Part shown: positions 7,576-16,243 of the stretch, one piece after another
Position numbering within the stretch: position 1 is the first letter of the stretch
How the letters are laid out: every line of letters starts with the position of its first letter
From: Streptococcus panodentis
GTDB taxonomy: Bacteria; Bacillota; Bacilli; Lactobacillales; Streptococcaceae
Length of the DNA stretch: 30,295 nucleotides
Reading direction: 5' to 3'
NCBI RefSeq assembly: GCF_017884005.1
Contig: NZ_QFAY01000030.1
Coordinates: forward strand, 1-30,295
Program-made: the position numbers and the translations under genes
Notes under the pieces: generated by a model
Database searches by the model: none
Told to the model about the DNA's origin: nothing
The model's input: the letters and a program-made list of their open reading frames with translations, nothing else

Positions 7576-8511
7576 ATGACGATTTCAGTAATTGTTCCTT
7601 GTTACAATGAGGAAGAAAGCATTCCTATCTTTTACGAGGCGATGGAAAAGATGAACCATCAGCTGCGGGAAGACTTGGAGTATATTTTTATCAATGACGG
7701 CTCCAAGGACCGCACTCTGGCAGTTTTGCGCCAATTAAGCAAGCAGGACCGCAAGGTGCACTATCTTTCTTTTTCCCGTAATTTTGGAAAGGAAGCGGCG
7801 CTTTATGCCGGTCTGCAGCATGCGGCGGGCGATTTTGTGACGGTTATGGATGTGGACCTGCAGGATCCGCCTGAGCTCTTGGCTGAAATGAAGGCAATGC
7901 TGGATATGAATCCGGAGCTGGACTGTGTCGGTACCCGCCGGACGACTCGGGAGGGAGAGCCGCCTATCCGCAGTTTCTTTGCCAATCTCTTTTATAAGCT
8001 GATTAATAAAATCAGTCAGGTGGAGATGGTAGACGGGGCGCGTGATTTTCGCCTGATGAGACGGCCTATGGTAGATGCAATCTTGGAAGTGTCAGAGTAC
8101 AATCGCTTTTCTAAGGGAATCTTTGCTTGGGTCGGTTTCAAGACGGAATATCTGGAATACAAGAATGTAGAGCGGGTTGCCGGTGAGACTTCTTGGAATT
8201 TCTGGCAGTTGTTTAACTATTCCCTGGAGGGCATTATCAACTTCTCTGATGCGCCGCTCAATATCGCCTTTCTGGGCGGCATTCTGTCTTGGATTCTGGC
8301 CTTTATCCTGATGATGGTCATTATCGTCCGGACCTTAGTCTTTGGCGACCCGACTTCGGGCTGGCCATCGCTCATGACGGTCATCCTCTTTATTGGCGGT
8401 TTTCAGCTGCTGACGATTGGTATTTTAGGTAAATATATCGGGAAAATCTTTATGGAAACCAAGCACCGTCCGGTCTATGTAATTAAAGAAAAGAGTAAAT
8501 CATCCACTTGA
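7576..8511 (+). CDS. GtrB-like polyprenyl-phosphate glycosyltransferase (GT2)
   Basis: GtrB-type enzymes transfer a sugar, often glucose, from UDP-sugar to undecaprenyl phosphate on the inner membrane face; the lipid-linked sugar is then used to decorate surface glycans or lipoteichoic acid. The 311-residue protein shows SVIVPCYNEEESIP at the N-terminus, FINDGSKDRT, and MDVDLQDPPE as the metal-binding DxD region. Two C-terminal transmembrane helices follow (about residues 228-257 and 265-290), as in GtrB/CsbB/YkcC. The ATG at 7576 has AGGTGA as ribosome-binding site; the GTG inside that site (7567) is an alternative but unlikely start. The donor sugar cannot be read from the sequence, and no flippase gene is adjacent. 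Confidence 0.88.
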   Translation: MTISVIVPCYNEEESIPIFYEAMEKMNHQLREDLEYIFINDGSKDRTLAVLRQLSKQDRKVHYLSFSRNFGKEAALYAGLQHAAGDFVTVMDVDLQDPPELLAEMKAMLDMNPELDCVGTRRTTREGEPPIRSFFANLFYKLINKISQVEMVDGARDFRLMRRPMVDAILEVSEYNRFSKGIFAWVGFKTEYLEYKNVERVAGETSWNFWQLFNYSLEGIINFSDAPLNIAFLGGILSWILAFILMMVIIVRTLVFGDPTSGWPSLMTVILFIGGFQLLTIGILGKYIGKIFMETKHRPVYVIKEKSKSST

Positions 8512-8562
8512 GCATCAAAATCAAAGCTCTGAGACTGCAGATAAATGACCGCAGGGAAGTGT

Positions 8563-8668
8563 TATCGCCATTTAGTTTATCTTTTATTATGTCCTTAACT
8601 CGCCTTGCCGTACCCCAGTACAGCCTGCGGCTCGTTGCCCTAGTACTAAAAGCAAACTAAAAGACTAT
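8563..8668. repeat. Dispersed repeat element, copy 1 (MITE-like)
   Basis: The ends form an imperfect terminal inverted repeat: TATCGCCATTTAGTTTATC at the left and, read in complement, ATAGTCTTTTAGTTTGC at the right. The interior contains TAACTCGCCTTGCC and CTCGTTGCCC. The same ends and interior recur at 19673-19876, and a half copy in the other orientation lies at 18617-18644. No protein is encoded. The rest of 8512-9053 holds only the terminator and promoter listed separately; 8669-8814 shows nothing recognisable. Confidence 0.65.
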
Positions 8669-8814
8669 CAAAAGCTCCGGCAGCGATTTTGAAGTGGCGG
8701 ACAGAGCTTTCGTTAGAGAGAGTTAGTTGTACTGGCGTAAGGCTAATGGCGCCAAATTCTTTCTGCGCAGGTCTCTACAAGAGCCAGTTTGCTCAGACAG
8801 CGTAATATAAGACG

Positions 8815-8850
8815 AAAATATCTTGTTTCAGCTGAGACAAGATATTTTTC
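8815..8850. terminator. Strong bidirectional-type terminator hairpin
   Basis: Arms 8815-8826 and 8837-8848 form a perfect 12-bp stem (AAAATATCTTGT and complement) with loop TTCAGCTGAG and a terminal T-run. It isolates the restriction locus from upstream transcription. Confidence 0.75.
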
Positions 8851-8984
8851 ATTTATATCCATGTATAAACATTCCTATCAAAAAAGGACGGCTAGCAAAA
8901 ATTGATTGTTGAGCTTTATTTTGCATAGGTCAGATGAACTAAATTGTGTTTTTTAAAAACCACAAAATATAACGCAGTTTTTCT

Positions 8985-9013
8985 TTGACTTTTTAAAACA
9001 GGTATGCTAAACT
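8985..9013 (+). promoter_or_regulatory. Promoter of the short S gene / hsdR operon
   Basis: A -35 TTGACT (8985-8990) is followed after 17 bp by TAAACT (9008-9013), preceded by TGC, giving an extended -10. It lies about 40 bp before the ATG at 9054. Confidence 0.6.
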
Positions 9014-9053
9014 ATTTTCATAATGTAATTTATAAAAAACACAAAGGTATGAC

Positions 9054-9635
9054 ATGAAAAAAATAAAGTTAGCAGAGCTTGTCCGATTAAAGGTCGGCTC
9101 ACCCCAGTTCCGTATAAAAGAAAATCTGAATGAAGATTGTATTACTTATAGAATTTACAACCAATTCGACTTAGAAGAGGATTTGACAGGAAAGACGACT
9201 CAGCAAACAGAGTCAAAACAAATCCGCACTTCGGATTCTGTTTCAACTTTAAAAACAGGGGATCTGGTCTTTAGTTTCATATCTGGTACAGCCGCAATCG
9301 TTACAAGAAAACACGAGGGGTATCTATACACACAGAACTATGCCGTTCTAAGACCATCGGGGAAATTAGATCCATCCTATCTGCTCTATCTACTGAATGA
9401 AGACAAGTCGGCCAAACGTCAATTTTTACTGAGTCTGCAAGGTTCAACAGTTTTAAAATACACGGTCAAGCAAGTTCGGGATTTGATTTTGCCTATTGAA
9501 GAAAACATTGAACGTCAGCGTCTTATCGGAGAGATTTATCAGAAACAACTGCGTCTGAAAGTGCTGAGGGTAGAGCGTGCAGATAGAGAATATTTACTGA
9601 GAATACGAGAATTAGAGGAGGCTCGAAAGTCATGA
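9054..9635 (+). CDS. Short single-TRD type I specificity (S)-like protein
   Basis: The 193-residue protein looks like half of a type I restriction specificity subunit: one target-recognition domain (about residues 1-150; SPQFRIKE, SGTAAIVTRKHEGYLYTQNYAVLRP, VKQVRDLILPI) followed by one long charged helix (about 150-193, ERQRLIGEIYQKQLRL onward) like the conserved spacer helix of HsdS. Full-length S proteins have two of each, so it would have to dimerise or act as an accessory subunit. The ATG has an AAAGG ribosome-binding site. Its stop overlaps the hsdR start by 4 bp (ATGA), so they are translationally coupled. It shares no long nucleotide repeat with the hsdS genes at 13231 or 16979 and therefore is not part of the shuffling repertoire visible here. 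Confidence 0.72.
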   Translation: MKKIKLAELVRLKVGSPQFRIKENLNEDCITYRIYNQFDLEEDLTGKTTQQTESKQIRTSDSVSTLKTGDLVFSFISGTAAIVTRKHEGYLYTQNYAVLRPSGKLDPSYLLYLLNEDKSAKRQFLLSLQGSTVLKYTVKQVRDLILPIEENIERQRLIGEIYQKQLRLKVLRVERADREYLLRIRELEEARKS

Positions 9636-12600
9636 AAGAATCCGTCTTTGAAAAGAAGTTAATCGAATACCTGTCAACAGGTACCTTATCAGAAAGCGGC
9701 ACAGGTCCTAGAGAAGTCTCGGATGCTCTGGGGAGCTACATCACCAAAAAATGTCTTTGGACTTATGAAAAAAATATCAAGACGACAGACGATCTCTGGC
9801 AGAATTTCAAAAGTATATTGGAGCAGCATAATCAGGATGTGCTCAGCCATCCCTTATCTGTCACGGAATTCAATCAGGTGAAAAAGGTCATTTCTGACCT
9901 GCAAACGCCCTATCAGGCTGGTCAGTTTCTTTATGGGTTCAATGGTATTTCGCAAATTGAAGTGGATATGGATGATGGCCGGCACGCCTTTTTGACCGTG
10001 TTTGATCAGAGAAAAGTCGGGGCAGGCGATACGGTTTACCAGATTGTCAATCAAATCCAGCGGCCGGCTGTGATCGCAGGTAAGGAAAAACGTGTTTTTG
10101 ACACGACTCTGCTCATCAACGGGCTTCCAATCATTCAGATCGAAGAGAAGCGCGACACGGTTGATGTGAATGATGCCCTTAATCAAATGCACCAATACAT
10201 TGATGAGAATCAGTATCGCGATATTTACTCTACTTTGCAGATTTTAGTAGGCCTGACGCCTAATAATGTCAAGTACATGGCCAATACCACCAGTGAACTG
10301 TTCAATAAAGACTTTGCCTTTAACTGGCAGCGTCAGTCAGATAATACTTTGGTCCGAGATTGGAAAGAGTTTGCTGATAGTGTACTGTCTATTCCTATGG
10401 CTCATCAGATGGCGACCAATTACATGATCCTGGATGGAACGAAAAACAAGCAAATGCTCAAGGTAATGCGCCCTTATCAAGTCTATGCGACGCAAAAAGT
10501 TATTGAGAAAATCAAGAACACAGATTTTGACATGGCAAGTAATAAAGTCGGCTACATCTGGCATACGACTGGATCAGGCAAGACCATTACCAGCTTTAAA
10601 ACAGCCTGGCTGGCCAGCCGTCTGCCAAATGTCGATAAGGTTGTCTTTGTGGTGGACCGTATTGCTCTGACCAACCAAACCTTTGATGAATACAAGGCCT
10701 ATGATCCTGATGCTGAAGGCGTTGAAGGGACGGCAGGAAGTGTCCAGGATACCAAGAGAACCACTGAACTCAATCGCCGCCTCAAGAGTAAGGACAATGC
10801 AATCATCGTCACTTCGGTGCAAAAGCTCAATACCTTGGTGAATCGTAAAAGTTTTAAGGCGCCAGATAAGCGTATCGTCTTTATCGTGGATGAAGCCCAC
10901 CGCTCAACGGGCGGAATATCCTTCGCAGGGATTCAGAAGGCCTTTCCCAAGTCCGCCTGGGTCGGCTATACAGGGACACCGATGTTTGATGATACGACCA
11001 AGGGCTTGCGGACAGAAGATATCTTTGGGGACTTGCTCCATGCTTACACCATTCGAGAAGCTATTTCGGACCGCAATGTTTTAGGTTTTAAGGTAGATTT
11101 TGAAACGACGATTGACGAAGAGGCTATGAAAAGCCACTACCTGCCGGACTTTTATCGTTTGCGCTATCCCCAGTGGACAGAGGGACAAATCCAAGAAAAG
11201 ATTGCCAATCTCTCCCAGGAAGATATGGATGATGCTATAGAGCCCAGTTTTTATGACGAAAACCCTGACCATATCAAGCTGGTTGTAGAGGACATCTTTA
11301 AAAACTGGCGCAACCGCTCCAATGATGGCAAGTACAATGCCCTTTTGACGACTCATGTAGGAGGTGGCAAGGCCAGTATTCCTATGGCCATGATGTATTT
11401 CCGTGAGTTTCAGCGGGTCAATGCAGAGAGGCATGAAAAAGGTGAATCAGTGCTCAAGGTAGCCGTAACCTTTAGTAAGAATACGTCTAATAACGACAGC
11501 ATGCTGGAGAGCAACAAAGGTCTCCATGAGGCCATGATGGCCTATAATAAGCTCTTTGAGACTGAGTTTGAGATGGATAATGTCTCAGGCTATGCTGAAG
11601 ATGTCAAGTCCCGTCTTGATAAAACGGCTAGTGATGGCAATTTCCTAGACTTGGTGATTGTGGTGGAGCAGCTCTTGACAGGATTTAATGCTCCGGAGCT
11701 TAACACCCTCTATGTAGACCGAACCCTCAAAGGTGCAAATCTCGTCCAAGCTTACTCGCGGACCAATCGGGTAGCTGATATGCAGGAAAAACCTTGGGGA
11801 CGAGTGGTCAACTACCGCTGGCCATCATATAATGAAAAGCTGATGAATGAGGCGCTTGCCACCTATGCCAACAAAGACTCGGCTAAATTGACAGATGAGG
11901 AACGCAAAGCCCTTAATACCAAGGAGGGAATTACAGCTCCTGAGTTCACAGACCTCTTGCTGCAAGTCAAGAAAACAGTGAGCAAATTGTCTGAAATGAC
12001 CCAAGAATTTCAGCAGCTGCCTCCGTCAGAAAAGAAAAAAGACGAGATGGTTGACCTGTTGAGAGATTATAATAGCGGAATGGCTAAGCTTAAGCAATAC
12101 ACTCCTGATGATGAAGGCGGCGAGGATATCGGTTTTAACTATGATAATCCAGATGAGCTAATCCGTGAGCTCGGTATGACTCCTGAGCAAGAGGTTATGC
12201 TGACAACTGTCCTGACAAATGAACTGAAAGGACATATGGCCAAGGAAAAGAAAATCCCAGTCTGGCAGATTGATCTGCGAATGACCCATGTCAAGGATGT
12301 TCAGGTCAATTATGACTATCTGACCGAGCTTGTTGAGCGCCTCCTCAACCAAGTGCACGATGGCGAAAAAGAAGCCGCTGCAAAAACCAAGGAAGAAATT
12401 AAGAAATTCGCCAATGGCTTGGAAGACCGGTCCTATGCGGAGAAAATTATCAATGCGACGCAGGCTATTTTCAATGGCCATTTTCCTCCGGCGGGAAGCG
12501 GCTTTACCTATCCTGCCCGTCTTCAGGAAAGTCAGACTATCATCCAAGAAGCCAATGCCATCAGTCTGAATCGTATTTTTCTAGATTTCCGAAACCAGTG

Positions 12601-12838
12601 GGGAATCACGGATATTGTGACCAATCAAGACTTGCGTCATCTTTTCTCCAGCCACCGTTACGAGCAAAAAGATTTGGATGATATGGGGCAAATCCGTGAT
12701 CTGATTGCTCAAGCCAGTCTGGCTTATAAAGAGATGGCACTTGATCCAGATGTCCAGTCCCTCAGCAAAATCAAATACCGCAACGGCCTCAGAGAAGCCA
12801 TTTACCGGCTGGCTGACCAACTTATTGAGCAGTTGTGA
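9632..12838 (+). CDS. hsdR: Type I restriction endonuclease, HsdR motor/nuclease subunit
   Basis: HsdR is the translocating and cleaving subunit of a type I R-M complex (R2M2S). At 1068 residues it is full length. The N-terminal nuclease domain shows the PD-(D/E)xK pattern (FDTTLLINGLPIIQIEEKR, about residues 155-175). The SF2 helicase core follows: HTTGSGKT at 311-318 (Walker A), DEAH at 420-423, GYTGTP soon after, then LLTGFNAPELNTLYVDR and QAYSRTNR (motifs V and VI). A coiled, charged C-terminal region probably docks on HsdM/HsdS. An AGAGGAGG ribosome-binding site lies inside the upstream gene, and the start overlaps it by 4 bp. No frameshift or missing motif was seen, so restriction activity is likely. 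Confidence 0.95.
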   Translation: MKESVFEKKLIEYLSTGTLSESGTGPREVSDALGSYITKKCLWTYEKNIKTTDDLWQNFKSILEQHNQDVLSHPLSVTEFNQVKKVISDLQTPYQAGQFLYGFNGISQIEVDMDDGRHAFLTVFDQRKVGAGDTVYQIVNQIQRPAVIAGKEKRVFDTTLLINGLPIIQIEEKRDTVDVNDALNQMHQYIDENQYRDIYSTLQILVGLTPNNVKYMANTTSELFNKDFAFNWQRQSDNTLVRDWKEFADSVLSIPMAHQMATNYMILDGTKNKQMLKVMRPYQVYATQKVIEKIKNTDFDMASNKVGYIWHTTGSGKTITSFKTAWLASRLPNVDKVVFVVDRIALTNQTFDEYKAYDPDAEGVEGTAGSVQDTKRTTELNRRLKSKDNAIIVTSVQKLNTLVNRKSFKAPDKRIVFIVDEAHRSTGGISFAGIQKAFPKSAWVGYTGTPMFDDTTKGLRTEDIFGDLLHAYTIREAISDRNVLGFKVDFETTIDEEAMKSHYLPDFYRLRYPQWTEGQIQEKIANLSQEDMDDAIEPSFYDENPDHIKLVVEDIFKNWRNRSNDGKYNALLTTHVGGGKASIPMAMMYFREFQRVNAERHEKGESVLKVAVTFSKNTSNNDSMLESNKGLHEAMMAYNKLFETEFEMDNVSGYAEDVKSRLDKTASDGNFLDLVIVVEQLLTGFNAPELNTLYVDRTLKGANLVQAYSRTNRVADMQEKPWGRVVNYRWPSYNEKLMNEALATYANKDSAKLTDEERKALNTKEGITAPEFTDLLLQVKKTVSKLSEMTQEFQQLPPSEKKKDEMVDLLRDYNSGMAKLKQYTPDDEGGEDIGFNYDNPDELIRELGMTPEQEVMLTTVLTNELKGHMAKEKKIPVWQIDLRMTHVKDVQVNYDYLTELVERLLNQVHDGEKEAAAKTKEEIKKFANGLEDRSYAEKIINATQAIFNGHFPPAGSGFTYPARLQESQTIIQEANAISLNRIFLDFRNQWGITDIVTNQDLRHLFSSHRYEQKDLDDMGQIRDLIAQASLAYKEMALDPDVQSLSKIKYRNGLREAIYRLADQLIEQL

Positions 12839-12858
12839 ATGAGTTTTGAGCAAGAAAA

Positions 12859-12944
12859 AAAGATAACCCCAGGGTCATAGGAATTCTAAGCAGTTGCCTA
12901 CTCCCATTCGGGAACCCAGAGCGAATCCTTCCCAAGTTATCTTT
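12859..12944. repeat. 86-bp structured element bounded by a 9-bp inverted repeat
   Basis: AAAGATAAC (12859-12867) and GTTATCTTT (12936-12944) are perfect complements. Inside, ATTCG (12906-12910) pairs with CGAAT (12922-12926). The transcript could fold into a branched structure downstream of hsdR, serving as its terminator or as a small repeat. The surrounding 12839-13230 gap contains no convincing gene. Confidence 0.4.
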
Positions 12945-13027
12945 AGCATTATTTTACACCCGAGAAGGAAAAGGTGCAAGGGATAAGAGAAAAACTTTAC
13001 CTTCCCGTATTTTGTGAAGCGAAAAGA

Positions 13028-13036
13028 TGATACAAT
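13028..13036 (+). promoter_or_regulatory. Candidate extended -10 promoter for hsdS-hsdM
   Basis: TGATACAAT at 13028-13036 is an extended -10 with TACAAT, about 195 bp before hsdS. No convincing -35 is present. It would drive hsdS and probably hsdM separately from hsdR. Confidence 0.4.
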
Positions 13037-13230
13037 AGTCTCAATAGATAGTCGGGGTGTGCAGCAGTGAGAAAGGATATCAAAAGCAATATTGAAAGTC
13101 ACAAACGATTTAGACGGCATTTTGTAACGAGATAGAAAATGAGAAAGTGGATAAATACGAAAAAAACAGATTTTTGCCTTTTTCCAAGAAATGAAAAGAA
13201 AAAGGTGTAGGTTGGGGGAAAGGAGTTTAC

Positions 13231-14415
13231 ATGAAAAACATACCAAAATTAAGATTTCCAGAGTTCAAGGATACCGAACCTTGGGAACAGCGTAAGTCGT
13301 CAGATATATTTTATTCTGTATCAGATAAGAACCATGTTGACCTACCAGTTCTATCAGCATCACAGGAATTTGGAATGGTAAAACGTGATGAAATTGGTAT
13401 TGACATTAAATATGATAGAGATAGTGTTAAAAACTATAAGCGTGTAAACCCGGGACAATTTGTTATTCATCTGCGTTCGTTTCAAGGTGGATTTGCACAT
13501 TCAGAGATTGAAGGTATAACGTCTCCTGCTTATACAATATTGGATTTTTCTGAAGAAAATAGGCATTGTGACTTATTTTGGAAAGAGATTTTTACAAGTA
13601 ACAATTTTATAAAACGTTTAGAAACGGTAACTTATGGAATTCGTGATGGAAGGAGTATTAGCTATGCTGATTTTTCATCACTAAAATTTCAATTCCCCAC
13701 CCTCCCTGAACAGGAACGGATCGGCAGCTTCTTCCAAACCCTAGACGCTACCATCGCTAGTCATCAGCGTAAGCTGGAACATTTGAAAATGCGTAAGAAA
13801 GGTCTCTTACAGAAAATGTTTCCAAAAAATGGTGAAAGTTTTCCGGAAATTCGTTTTCCTGAATTTACGGACGCTTGGGAACAGCGTAGGTTAGGGGAAG
13901 TGGCGGAAATCAATCCAAAATCAATTCTTCCAGAGGAATTTGAGTATGTGGATTTAGGTTCTGTCATAGGGACGGAGATGTTGTCACATAAACATGAAAC
14001 TAAAAATACAGCTCCATCTAGAGCACAGAGATTAGCTAAAAAAGGTGATGTTTTTTATCAGACTGTAAGACCGTACCAGAAAAATAATTTTTTGTTTGAA
14101 CAAAATGAGCAAAATTATGTTTTCTCTACTGGATATGCACAGTTACGTCCGAATGGCGATAGCCGATTTTTGCTCTCATATTTGCAGACTCAGAAATTTG
14201 TTAATACAGTTTTAGATAATTGTACAGGCACAAGTTACCCTGCGATTAACTCTAGCGACTTATCAATAATTACAATCCCCCTCCCCTCCCTCCCTGAACA
14301 GGAACGGATCGGCAGCTTCTTCCAAACCCTAGACGCTACCATCGCTAGTCATCAGCGTAAGCTGGAACATTTGAAAACCCTGAAGAAAGGGCTTTTGCAA
14401 CAGCTTTTCCCATAG
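13231..14415 (+). CDS. hsdS: Type I R-M specificity subunit HsdS (active, two TRDs)
   Basis: HsdS chooses the bipartite DNA target for both methylation and cleavage. The 394-residue protein has two half-modules. Each begins with RFPEF...WEQR, continues into a variable target-recognition domain (about 20-155 and 220-355), and ends with the conserved helix LPEQERIGSFFQTLDATIAS, HQRKLEHLK. The two helix regions are encoded by 90 bp of identical DNA (13700-13789 and 14288-14377). AAAGGAG at 13219-13225 gives a good ribosome-binding site 5 nt before the ATG. Both TRDs are AT-richer than the repeats, as expected for exchangeable cassettes. hsdM follows at 79 bp. The sequence shows this is the expressed copy, because the other copy (16979) lacks a normal start region. 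Confidence 0.93.
   Translation: MKNIPKLRFPEFKDTEPWEQRKSSDIFYSVSDKNHVDLPVLSASQEFGMVKRDEIGIDIKYDRDSVKNYKRVNPGQFVIHLRSFQGGFAHSEIEGITSPAYTILDFSEENRHCDLFWKEIFTSNNFIKRLETVTYGIRDGRSISYADFSSLKFQFPTLPEQERIGSFFQTLDATIASHQRKLEHLKMRKKGLLQKMFPKNGESFPEIRFPEFTDAWEQRRLGEVAEINPKSILPEEFEYVDLGSVIGTEMLSHKHETKNTAPSRAQRLAKKGDVFYQTVRPYQKNNFLFEQNEQNYVFSTGYAQLRPNGDSRFLLSYLQTQKFVNTVLDNCTGTSYPAINSSDLSIITIPLPSLPEQERIGSFFQTLDATIASHQRKLEHLKTLKKGLLQQLFP
13700..13789 (+). repeat. hsdS conserved-helix repeat, copy 1
   Basis: This 90-bp block is identical to 14288-14377. A wider 82-bp stretch, 13693-13774, matches 17468-17549 in hsdS' with 6 mismatches. All copies point the same way, so recombination between them would excise or insert TRD-bearing circles rather than invert DNA. 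Confidence 0.92.
13837..13908 (+). repeat. hsdS TRD-entry repeat (shared with hsdS' region)
   Basis: 13870-13908 (encoding DAWEQRRLGEVAE) matches 17030-17068 at 37 of 39 positions. 13837-13880 (encoding SFPEIRFPEFTDAW) matches 16868-16911 at 40 of 44. These lie at the 5' boundary of the second TRD and are the upstream counterparts of the conserved-helix repeats. Confidence 0.85.
14288..14377 (+). repeat. hsdS conserved-helix repeat, copy 2
   Basis: Second of the two identical 90-bp direct repeats in hsdS (offset 588 bp from copy 1). A precise 588-bp deletion between them would remove the second TRD in frame, since 588 is divisible by 3. Confidence 0.92.
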
Positions 14416-14494
14416 AGCCTTGTTTGTTTTATGGGGGGAGAATAAAGAAAAGTGACAAGTATAATAACAATCATACAAAACAGAGGATTTATAA

Positions 14495-16090
14495 ATGACA
14501 AGTAAAACACAAGAAATTACCGATAAAATCTGGGCTATGGCCAATGAACTGCGGGGCAATATGGATGCCAGCGAGTATAAGAACTATATCCTGGCTTTTA
14601 TCTTTTACCGCTACTTATCCGAGCATCAGGAGAACTATCTGGTGTCCAATCAGGTCATTGATGTGCCAGAGGGCCTGACGGTTAATCAAGCCTATAAGGC
14701 CGAAGCTTCTGGTGAGGACTTAGAGGATTATCTGGAGGATATTTCCCTGACTCTGGGCTATGCCATTGAGCCTGAAGATACTTGGGAATCCTTGCGGGAG
14801 AAGATTGCAGACAGTCAGGTCATGCCTAGTGATTATCAGACTATTTTTGAGCATTTCAACCGCAATGTGGAGCGTAACCGTGAAGCATCGCGAGATTTTA
14901 GCGGTGTTTTTAATGACATTAATCTAGGAGATTCTCGATTGGGAGCTTCGACAACGGCGCGTGCTAAGTCGCTCAATGCCATCGTCAAACTCATTGACAG
15001 CATTGACTATAAAAGTGAGGATGGCAAGGATATTCTGGGTGAGATTTATGAGTACCTGATTGGAAAGTTTGCGGCTTCAGCTGGTAAGAAAGGCGGAGAA
15101 TTTTACACCCCGCATCAGGTCAGCCAGATATTGGCAAAGTTAGTCACGCTTGATATCGTAGAAAGCAGTGATACAAGCTTTAGCGTCTATGACCCGACCA
15201 TGGGGTCTGGCTCGCTCCTCTTGACCGTAGGGAATGAACTCCCTCAAGGCAAAAAAGCAGGAGCCATCAAGTATTTCGGTCAGGAGCTGGGGACAACTAC
15301 CTACAACTTGGCTCGGATGAACCTTATGATGCACGATGTCTCCTATGTCAATATGACCCTTAATAATGCCGATACGCTGGAAAGCGACTGGCCAGATGGG
15401 CCGGATGAAAAAGGGATTGATCACCCACGCTCCTTTGATGCCGTCGTTGCCAATCCTCCTTACTCGGCCAAGTGGGACAATGCTGACTCCAAGCTCAAAG
15501 ATCCCCGCTTTTCAGACTATGGCAAGCTAGCCCCCGCCTCAAAGGCTGACTATGCCTTTATCCTCCACAGTCTCTACCATCTCAATAACACAGGAACCAT
15601 GGCCATTGTCCTGCCCCACGGCGTGCTTTTCCGAGGAGCCGCTGAGGGCAAGATTCGCCAAGTCTTGCTTGAGAAAAATTACTTGGACGCGGTAATCGGT
15701 CTTCCAGCCAATCTCTTTTATGGCACCAGCATTCCAACCACCATTCTGGTCTTTAAGAAAAATCGTAAGACCAAGGATGTATTCTTTATTGATGCTTCCA
15801 AAGACTACAGCAAAGGGAAGAACCAAAACAGCCTATCTGAGGAGCATATTGAGAAGATTGTCTCTGCCTATCAGGCCCGCCAAGATGTGGATAAGTATGC
15901 TCATCTAGCCAGTCTGGAAGAGATTCAGGAAAATGACTACAACCTCAATATCCCCCGCTATGTGGATACATTTGAGGAGGAGGAGCCCATTGATTTAGAT
16001 GAGATTAAGCAACTCCTAGCCCAAGACGACCAAGAAATTTCCAAACTCGAGGCAGAAATCAATGCCCTTTTGAAAGAACTAGGGGTCTAA
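14495..16090 (+). CDS. hsdM: Type I R-M adenine methyltransferase subunit HsdM
   Basis: HsdM methylates the N6 of adenine using S-adenosylmethionine, acting as M2S or within the restriction complex. The 531-residue protein has the N-terminal helical domain (QEITDKIWAMANELRGNMDASEYKNYIL), then GEFYTPHQVSQILAKL, the AdoMet-binding DPTMGSGS (from residue 233) and the catalytic NPPY at residues 320-323. It ends in a helical tail that contacts HsdS. An AGAGGA ribosome-binding site precedes the ATG. The order hsdS then hsdM is the reverse of the usual R-M-S order, but occurs in rearrangeable streptococcal loci. The gene is intact and is followed by a clear terminator. Confidence 0.95.
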   Translation: MTSKTQEITDKIWAMANELRGNMDASEYKNYILAFIFYRYLSEHQENYLVSNQVIDVPEGLTVNQAYKAEASGEDLEDYLEDISLTLGYAIEPEDTWESLREKIADSQVMPSDYQTIFEHFNRNVERNREASRDFSGVFNDINLGDSRLGASTTARAKSLNAIVKLIDSIDYKSEDGKDILGEIYEYLIGKFAASAGKKGGEFYTPHQVSQILAKLVTLDIVESSDTSFSVYDPTMGSGSLLLTVGNELPQGKKAGAIKYFGQELGTTTYNLARMNLMMHDVSYVNMTLNNADTLESDWPDGPDEKGIDHPRSFDAVVANPPYSAKWDNADSKLKDPRFSDYGKLAPASKADYAFILHSLYHLNNTGTMAIVLPHGVLFRGAAEGKIRQVLLEKNYLDAVIGLPANLFYGTSIPTTILVFKKNRKTKDVFFIDASKDYSKGKNQNSLSEEHIEKIVSAYQARQDVDKYAHLASLEEIQENDYNLNIPRYVDTFEEEEPIDLDEIKQLLAQDDQEISKLEAEINALLKELGV

Positions 16091-16099
16091 AGCGCAAGC

Positions 16100-16130
16100 A
16101 AAACCGACTGCATGTGGTCGGTTTTACTTC
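16100..16130 (+). terminator. Terminator after hsdM
   Basis: AAAACCGAC (16100-16108) and GTCGGTTTT (16117-16125) form a perfect 9-bp stem around TGCATGTG, followed by a pyrimidine-rich tract. Confidence 0.8.
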
Positions 16131-16181
16131 TGTTATAAAAAATGAAACGACTAGACTATATTGAACGACCGAGGTTGATCC

Positions 16182-16210
16182 TTGCAAACAGTTCAAAAAA
16201 ACTGTAAAAT
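16182..16210 (+). promoter_or_regulatory. Toxin-antitoxin promoter with operator-like inverted repeat
   Basis: TTGCAA (16182-16187) and TAAAAT (16205-16210) are 17 bp apart. The spacer is itself an inverted repeat: ACAGTT (16188-16193), six bases, AACTGT (16200-16205). An antitoxin or toxin-antitoxin complex bound here would occlude the promoter, as is usual for RelB-type autoregulation. Confidence 0.6.
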
Positions 16211-16243
16211 AGACCTGTAAAAAAACGTGTGAAAGGTGCTGTC

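Noticed and set aside
12875..13246. 123-residue minus-strand reading frame between hsdR and hsdS
   Set aside because: No ribosome-binding site, low-complexity Phe/Ser/Leu composition, overlaps the structured element and the hsdS leader; no family resemblance.
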